DNA of 53,924 nt from an uncultured Microbacteriaceae bacterium (GTDB lineage Bacteria; Actinomycetota; Actinomycetes; Actinomycetales; Microbacteriaceae): assembly GCA_946481135.1 (NCBI GenBank), contig CAMLMQ010000001.1, positions 1 to 53,924 on the forward strand. The letters are read 5' to 3'. The notes under the pieces are model-generated. The model ran no database searches and was not told where the DNA came from. It saw nothing but the letters and a program-made list of their open reading frames with translations. Both the position numbers and the translations under genes were made by a program. Below are positions 49,731 through 53,924 of the stretch, piece after piece; positions within the stretch are counted from its first letter, which is position 1; each line of letters opens with the position of its first letter.

Positions 49731-51851
49731 GTGCCCGTCTTCGACCTCCCCGAGCGACTCGCGGCGAAGCGCGCCCCCGAGCTGATCGCGGCGGACGAGC
49801 GTCACTTCGCGCGCATCGCGCGCACCCTCGCCGACTCCACAACGCAGGCCGAGGCGCGCCTCGCCCAAGCGCTGCGGGCGGACGGCGGCGAGGGTCAGCA
49901 GGCGCTCGACCGCGACCAGGAGGTGCACCGGCTGACCGCGCAGCTCGGGATGCTGCGCCGGTACGGCGTCGACCTCACGCTCGGTCGGATGGTGGCCGAC
50001 GACGGGGCGGTGCTCTACATCGGCCGGCTCGGGCTCTCGGATGCCGATGGCGACCAGTTGCTCGTCGACTGGCGCGCCCCTGCCGCCGAGCCCTTCTTCG
50101 CGGCGACGCGGGCGCATCCGGCGGGGCTCGAGAGTCGACGACGCTACCGCTGGACCCGCGGACGCGTCACCGACTACTGGGACGAGGCGTTCACCGCCGA
50201 CGGCCTCGCGCATCCCGCGGCGCTCGACGACGAGTCGGCGTTCCTCGCGAGTCTCGCGGCGAGCCGTTCGACGAAGATGCGCGACGTGCTCGGCACGCTC
50301 CAAGCCGATCAGGATGCCGTCATCCGCGCCGGCTCGGCGGGCGCCCGCGTGATCGACGGGGGCCCGGGCACCGGCAAGACCGTCGTGGCGCTGCATCGCG
50401 CGGCCTACCTGCTGTACGCCGACCCGCGGGTCGGCACGCGGCGCGGCGGCGTGCTCGTCGTCGGACCGAGTCACGCCTACCTCGACTACGTCGCCGACGT
50501 GCTGCCGAGCCTCGGCGAGGAGGGGGTGCGCTTCGCGACCCTGCGCGACCTCGTTCCCGAGGGGGCGGATGCCCTGCCCGAGACGAATCCGGAGGCGCAG
50601 CGGCTGAAGGACTCGGGCGTGCTGCTCGACGCCCTCGATGCGGCGGTGCGCGGCTACGAGAGGCCGCCGACCACCCCGACGGTGTTCACGTCGGAGTGGG
50701 GGCCAGTGCGGCTCACCGCCGACGACTGGGCCGACGCCTTCGACGTGCCGGCTCCGGGCACCCCGCACAACGAGGCGCGGGAGGAGATCTGGCGCGAACT
50801 CGTCGACCTCGTCGCGACGCGGCTCGGCGACGACGTCGACGTGGCCGAGCTCGAGCCGCTGTTGCGCGCGGGCGACCTGCGTCGCACGTTCCACCGTGCG
50901 TGGCCCCTGCTGGATCCCGTCGGCGTCGTCGCCGACCTGCTCGGGGTGCCGGGGTACCTGCGCGCGTGCGCCCCCCGGCTCGACGACGCCGAGCGCGCCG
51001 CCCTGTACCGCGAGGACGCCCGGGCGTGGACGACCGCCGACCTGTCGTTGCTCGACGCCGCGCGCTTCCGCATCGGCGACCCCCGGGCCGCCCAGGTGCG
51101 ACGCCGCCGGGAGGCCGAACTCGCGGCGCAACGCGCGACGATGGACCGCGTCGTCGACGACCTCATCGCGGGCGACGACAGCGACCTGCTGCTGTCGACG
51201 ATGCTCCGCGGCGAGGATGCGCAACGCTCCCTCGTCGACGACTCGGGCTTCACTGCGCTCGCCTCGGACGTGCTCGCCGGTCCGTTCGCCCACGTCGTCG
51301 TCGACGAGGCGCAGGAGCTGACCGACGCGGAGTGGGGGATGCTGCTGCGCCGGGTGCCGTCGAAGAGCCTCACGATCGTCGGCGACCGCGCGCAGGCCCG
51401 CCGGGGCTTCGCCGAGTCGTGGCGCGACCGGCTCACCCGACTCGGCCTGACGGCGATCGAGCAGTCGCAGCTCACCGTGAACTACCGCACCCCGGAGGAG
51501 GTCATGGAGGTGGCGGAGCCGGCGATCCGCGCGGCACTCCCGGATGCGAACGTGCCCGTCTCGATCCGTCGCAGCGGTGTCCCGGTGCGGTTCGGCGAGC
51601 GTTCCGAGCTGCCGCGCATCCTCGACGAGTGGTTGGGTGCCCACGCCGACGGGGTGGCGTGCGTGATCGGCGACCCCACGTTCACGGCCCGACCGCGCGT
51701 GGCCTCACTCGACCCGACGACCGCCAAGGGCCTGGAGTTCGACCTCGTCGTGCTCGTCGACCCGGAGGGGTTCGGTGCGGGGATCGACGGGGCGGTCGAC
51801 CGCTACGTCGCGATGACCCGTACGACGCAGAGTCTCGTCATCCTGCGGTAG
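49731..51851 (+). CDS. helR: HelR/HelD class II RNA polymerase-associated helicase-like ATPase
   Basis: A 706-residue UvrD-like ATPase of the actinobacterial HelD group. Residues about 15-80 form a helical N-terminal arm that enters the polymerase secondary channel in known HelD structures. Walker A is GGPGTGKT (210-217). The Walker B-like DEAQELTD, motif GDRAQARRGF, NYRTPEEVMEVAEPA and the C-terminal VDRYVAMTRTTQSLVIL are typical. Known members dissociate stalled or rifamycin-bound RNA polymerase and raise rifamycin tolerance. The start is a GTG at 49731; a distal ATG would include promoter sequence. The RAE upstream supports the HelR assignment. Confidence 0.88.
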   Translation: MPVFDLPERLAAKRAPELIAADERHFARIARTLADSTTQAEARLAQALRADGGEGQQALDRDQEVHRLTAQLGMLRRYGVDLTLGRMVADDGAVLYIGRLGLSDADGDQLLVDWRAPAAEPFFAATRAHPAGLESRRRYRWTRGRVTDYWDEAFTADGLAHPAALDDESAFLASLAASRSTKMRDVLGTLQADQDAVIRAGSAGARVIDGGPGTGKTVVALHRAAYLLYADPRVGTRRGGVLVVGPSHAYLDYVADVLPSLGEEGVRFATLRDLVPEGADALPETNPEAQRLKDSGVLLDALDAAVRGYERPPTTPTVFTSEWGPVRLTADDWADAFDVPAPGTPHNEAREEIWRELVDLVATRLGDDVDVAELEPLLRAGDLRRTFHRAWPLLDPVGVVADLLGVPGYLRACAPRLDDAERAALYREDARAWTTADLSLLDAARFRIGDPRAAQVRRRREAELAAQRATMDRVVDDLIAGDDSDLLLSTMLRGEDAQRSLVDDSGFTALASDVLAGPFAHVVVDEAQELTDAEWGMLLRRVPSKSLTIVGDRAQARRGFAESWRDRLTRLGLTAIEQSQLTVNYRTPEEVMEVAEPAIRAALPDANVPVSIRRSGVPVRFGERSELPRILDEWLGAHADGVACVIGDPTFTARPRVASLDPTTAKGLEFDLVVLVDPEGFGAGIDGAVDRYVAMTRTTQSLVILR

Positions 51852-52713
51852 CGGGTGCGGTCTTCGCGTCGAGCCACGCGACGAGGTCGGCGACCACGTC
51901 GTCGCGGTTGGTCTCGTTGAACATCTCGTGGCGTCCGCCCTCGTAGATCTTCACCTCGACGTCGCTCACGCCGCGACGCTCGTACGCGCGGGCGAGGAGC
52001 CCGACGCTCACGGGGCCGCCGAGCGGGTCCTCACTGCCGATGAGCAGGTAGAGGGGCAGGTCGCGGTTGAGACGGCGCGGGGTGCCGAGCAGGCGCAGCG
52101 TGTCGGGCAGCCCGAAGAGCTTCAGCACCTTCGCGTCGAACGTCAGGGGGTCGTCGGCGAAGCGCGTCCAGACCTCGGGGTCGCGGCTCAGCCACTCGGT
52201 GCCGGGACCGCCGGGCGTGCGGTGGCGCTTGGCGAGGTCGCCGCCGTTCATGTGCCGCAGGGTGCGGTAGGCCGTTCCCGAGAGCACGGCGGCGGCGTAG
52301 GGGGAGGCGTCGTCGTCGAGGATCTTCTGCGCGAAGATCGATCCGAGGCTGTGGCCGAGAAGCACGAGCGGCACCCCGGGATTCTCGTCGCGCACGATCC
52401 CGGAGAACTGTCGGATGCCCGCGACGGTCGCGCGCACCCCGCCCGGCCCGAGGCGTCCGAGGCGGGTGAGGTCGCCGCCGGTCTGCACGACCCCGGTCTG
52501 GCCGTGGCCGCGCAGGTCGGCGGAGTAGACCGAGTACCCCGCCGCGACGAGCTCCTGGGCGAGTTGCTCGTACCGCGTCGCGTACTCCCCCACGCCGTGG
52601 ACGATCTGCACGACCGCCTTAGGTTTTCCGACGCGCCACGCGTAGGTGTGGATGGTGACGCCCTCGGCGTCGACGAAGGTCGCGTCGTCTCGAACGGCCG
52701 TGAAGCGGGGCAT
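51838..52713 (-). CDS. Monoacylglycerol-lipase-like alpha/beta hydrolase
   Basis: A 291-residue serine hydrolase of the lysophospholipase/monoacylglycerol lipase group (PldB/YtpA-like). HGVGEYATRYEQLAQEL is the oxyanion segment, YSADLRGHGQTG follows, the nucleophile Ser is in GHSLGS, the acid in LIGSEDPLGG and the His in EGGRHEMFNE. It is cytoplasmic with no signal peptide. It overlaps the convergent helR gene by 14 bp at its end and diverges from the marR gene through a 67-bp region with operator-like repeats. Confidence 0.9.
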   Translation of the reverse strand: MPRFTAVRDDATFVDAEGVTIHTYAWRVGKPKAVVQIVHGVGEYATRYEQLAQELVAAGYSVYSADLRGHGQTGVVQTGGDLTRLGRLGPGGVRATVAGIRQFSGIVRDENPGVPLVLLGHSLGSIFAQKILDDDASPYAAAVLSGTAYRTLRHMNGGDLAKRHRTPGGPGTEWLSRDPEVWTRFADDPLTFDAKVLKLFGLPDTLRLLGTPRRLNRDLPLYLLIGSEDPLGGPVSVGLLARAYERRGVSDVEVKIYEGGRHEMFNETNRDDVVADLVAWLDAKTAPATAG

Positions 52714-52749
52714 GGCGCCATCGTAGGTCCCGGGGCGGCCACCCAGCAG

Positions 52750-52775
52750 TTAGCCCGGCTAATGAGCTAGGCTAA
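52750..52775. promoter_or_regulatory. MarR operator candidate, two adjacent 13-bp dyads
   Basis: TTAGCCCGGCTAA (52750-52762, perfect dyad) is directly followed by TGAGCTAGGCTAA (52763-52775, same pattern with one broken pair). They cover the region just before the marR GTG at 52781 and the divergent hydrolase promoter, so the MarR protein could control itself, the exporter and the hydrolase. Confidence 0.65.
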
Positions 52776-52780
52776 CGACA

Positions 52781-53206
52781 GTGACCGACGAGATGCGCAG
52801 CGCCGACGACGAGCTCCGCATCGTGCTCCAACAGGTCGCCCGAGGCATCCGCAACAACCGCGGCGACGACCACGTGAGCGACACCCAGCTGGCCGTGCTG
52901 ATCCATCTGCGGCTCACCGGTCCGCACTCGCCGAGCGAGCTCGCCGTGCTCGAGCGGGTCACCCCGCCGTCGATGAACCGCACCGTCAATGGCCTCGAGG
53001 CCGCCGGGCTCGTCACCCGTGCCCGCTCCGACGACGACGCGCGCAAGGTGGTCGTCGACCTCACCCCCGCCGCCCACCGGCTGCTCGACGAGACCCGCCG
53101 ACTGCGCACCGAATGGTTCTCCGAGCGTCTCGCCGCGCTCGAGCCGCACGAACGCGAGGCCCTCCGCGCGGTGGCGCCCATCCTGCGGAAGCTGCTCGAG
53201 CCGTGA
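52781..53206 (+). CDS. MarR-family transcriptional regulator
   Basis: A 141-residue winged-helix protein: SDTQLAVLIHLRLTGPHSPSELAVLERVTPPSMNRTVNGLEAAGLVTRARSDDDARKVVVDLTPAAHRLL is the MarR core, with the recognition helix in PPSMNRTVNGLE and the wing in RSDDDARKV. N- and C-terminal helices form the dimer. The start is a GTG at 52781, only 5 bp after the second operator dyad, so the leader is very short. It overlaps the MFS gene by GTGA, the typical MarR-exporter pair. Confidence 0.9.
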   Translation: MTDEMRSADDELRIVLQQVARGIRNNRGDDHVSDTQLAVLIHLRLTGPHSPSELAVLERVTPPSMNRTVNGLEAAGLVTRARSDDDARKVVVDLTPAAHRLLDETRRLRTEWFSERLAALEPHEREALRAVAPILRKLLEP

Positions 53207-53924
53207 ACGCGATGTTCCGATCCCTCGGAGTGCGCAACTACCGACTGTGGTTCGCGGGCGCCCTCGTCTCGAACACGGGTCTGTGGATGCAGCGCATCGC
53301 GCAGGACTGGCTCGTGCTGACCGAACTGACCGACGAGGATGCCACCGCGGTCGGTCTCACGATCGCCCTCAACTTCGCCCCCCAACTCGTGCTCTTCCCG
53401 CTCGCCGGACTCGTCGCCGACCGGTTCAGTCGACGACGGGTGCTGATCATCACGCAGACCTCGATGGCGCTGCTCGGACTCGGACTCGGCATCCTCATCC
53501 TCACCGGCGTCGTGCAGCTCTGGATGGTGTTCGCCTTCGCGCTCGCGCTCGGGCTCGCGTCGGCGTTCGACGCGCCCGTGCGGCAGGCCTTCGTGAGCGA
53601 GCTCGTGCCGCCCGGCAACCTCTCCAACGCGGTGTCGCTCAACGCCGCCGCCTTCAACGTCGCGCGCCTCGTCGGCCCGGCCGTCGCAGGGCTGCTCGTC
53701 GCCGCGGTCGGGTCGGGATGGGTGTTCCTCATCAACGCCGCGTCGTTCGTCGGCGTGCTCGCCGCGCTCGCCCTGCTGCGGCGCTCCGAATTCGAGAGCT
53801 TCACGCGCCCGCCGCGAAAAAACGCCTTGCGCGACGGCATCCGCTACGTGCGCCGCCGATCGGACATCGTGCTCGTCATGGTGATGGTGTTCCTCATGGG
53901 CACCTTCGGGTTCAACTTCTCGGT
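53203..53924 (+). CDS. MFS transporter (EntS/DHA3-type), 3' truncated by the window
   Basis: The first 240 residues of an MFS exporter. The GTG start at 53203 overlaps the marR TGA. MFRSLGVRNYRLWFAGALVSNTGLWMQRIAQDWLVL is the helix 1 region of DHA3/EntS-like transporters, and motif A is AGLVADRFSRRRVL. PVRQAFVSELVPPGNLSNAVSLNAAAFNVARLVGPAVAGLLV covers helices 4-5. The seventh helix begins just before the window ends. It probably exports drugs, siderophores or related compounds under MarR control. Confidence 0.88.
   Translation, partial: MNAMFRSLGVRNYRLWFAGALVSNTGLWMQRIAQDWLVLTELTDEDATAVGLTIALNFAPQLVLFPLAGLVADRFSRRRVLIITQTSMALLGLGLGILILTGVVQLWMVFAFALALGLASAFDAPVRQAFVSELVPPGNLSNAVSLNAAAFNVARLVGPAVAGLLVAAVGSGWVFLINAASFVGVLAALALLRRSEFESFTRPPRKNALRDGIRYVRRRSDIVLVMVMVFLMGTFGFNFS

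Noticed and set aside
1..53924. CRISPR arrays, insertion sequences, prophage genes, rRNA
   Set aside because: No regularly spaced repeats, transposase or integrase motifs, phage structural genes or rRNA signatures were found on either strand.

Overview
The window is about 54 kb of very GC-rich, densely coding chromosomal DNA. It has short gaps, many 4-bp ATGA/GTGA stop-start overlaps and many GTG starts. Gene content (class F sortase, class II HelD/HelR, DUF2277, LCP protein, FecCD uptake, actinobacterial CebEFG-type sugar locus), several apparently leaderless -10/ATG arrangements and the CTCGACCACCGG-type intergenic repeat point to an actinobacterium, most likely of the family Microbacteriaceae. 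The genus cannot be told. No insertion sequence, prophage, CRISPR array or rRNA was seen.

Layout. 1-6 kb: ferritin-like diiron protein (possibly cut at the left edge); an RsbQ-type hydrolase overlapping a PAS-GAF-GGDEF cyclase; a small acidic protein; a class F sortase coupled to its probable cell-wall substrate. 6-8 kb: a MerR regulator divergent from a 57-residue protein with mirrored MerR-type promoters; tRNA-Arg(ACG); an ion permease gene broken by two compensating frameshifts.

8.1-25.8 kb is the most interesting part. Eleven minus-strand genes (NMT1/THI5-type ABC importer, XRE-cupin regulator, three amidohydrolase-superfamily enzymes, a SnoaL-like protein, an isochorismatase-type amidase, a double-hotdog thioesterase) diverge from eight plus-strand genes (luciferase-type flavin oxygenase, RidA, methylmalonate-semialdehyde-dehydrogenase-like enzyme, Fe-S/FMN/FAD old-yellow-type enzyme, SDR, Ohr/OsmC, flavin reductase, EamA permease). 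The set contains counterparts of RutA, RutB, RutC and RutF from the uracil Rut pathway but also a complete hydantoinase, a deaminase-type amidohydrolase and a hydroperoxide reductase. I infer an uncharacterised oxidative and hydrolytic catabolic system for an imported nitrogen heterocycle or cyclic amide.

25.8-37.3 kb is housekeeping: DUF2277, tRNA-Ser(GCT), LCP protein, tRNA-Ser(TGA), HAD phosphatase, serS, a diacylglycerol-kinase-type lipid kinase, two membrane proteins with pheA, pgm, a VanY-type carboxypeptidase and a DHA2 drug exporter. 37.3-43.2 kb is a complete cello-oligosaccharide-type locus (binding protein, two permeases, GH1 beta-glucosidase, LacI regulator) with a near-consensus CebR/CelR operator. 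43.3-46.4 kb holds a BON-BON-flavin-barrel fusion, a membrane-anchored glycerophosphodiesterase and a small acetyltransferase. 46.4-49.6 kb holds a membrane protein and a lipoate ligase-FecCD-HmuV operon lacking a binding protein. 49.6-51.9 kb is a HelR-type RNA polymerase protection factor preceded by a rifamycin-associated-element palindrome that can be read as two back-to-back promoters. The right end has a lipase-like hydrolase divergent from a MarR-MFS exporter pair cut by the window edge.
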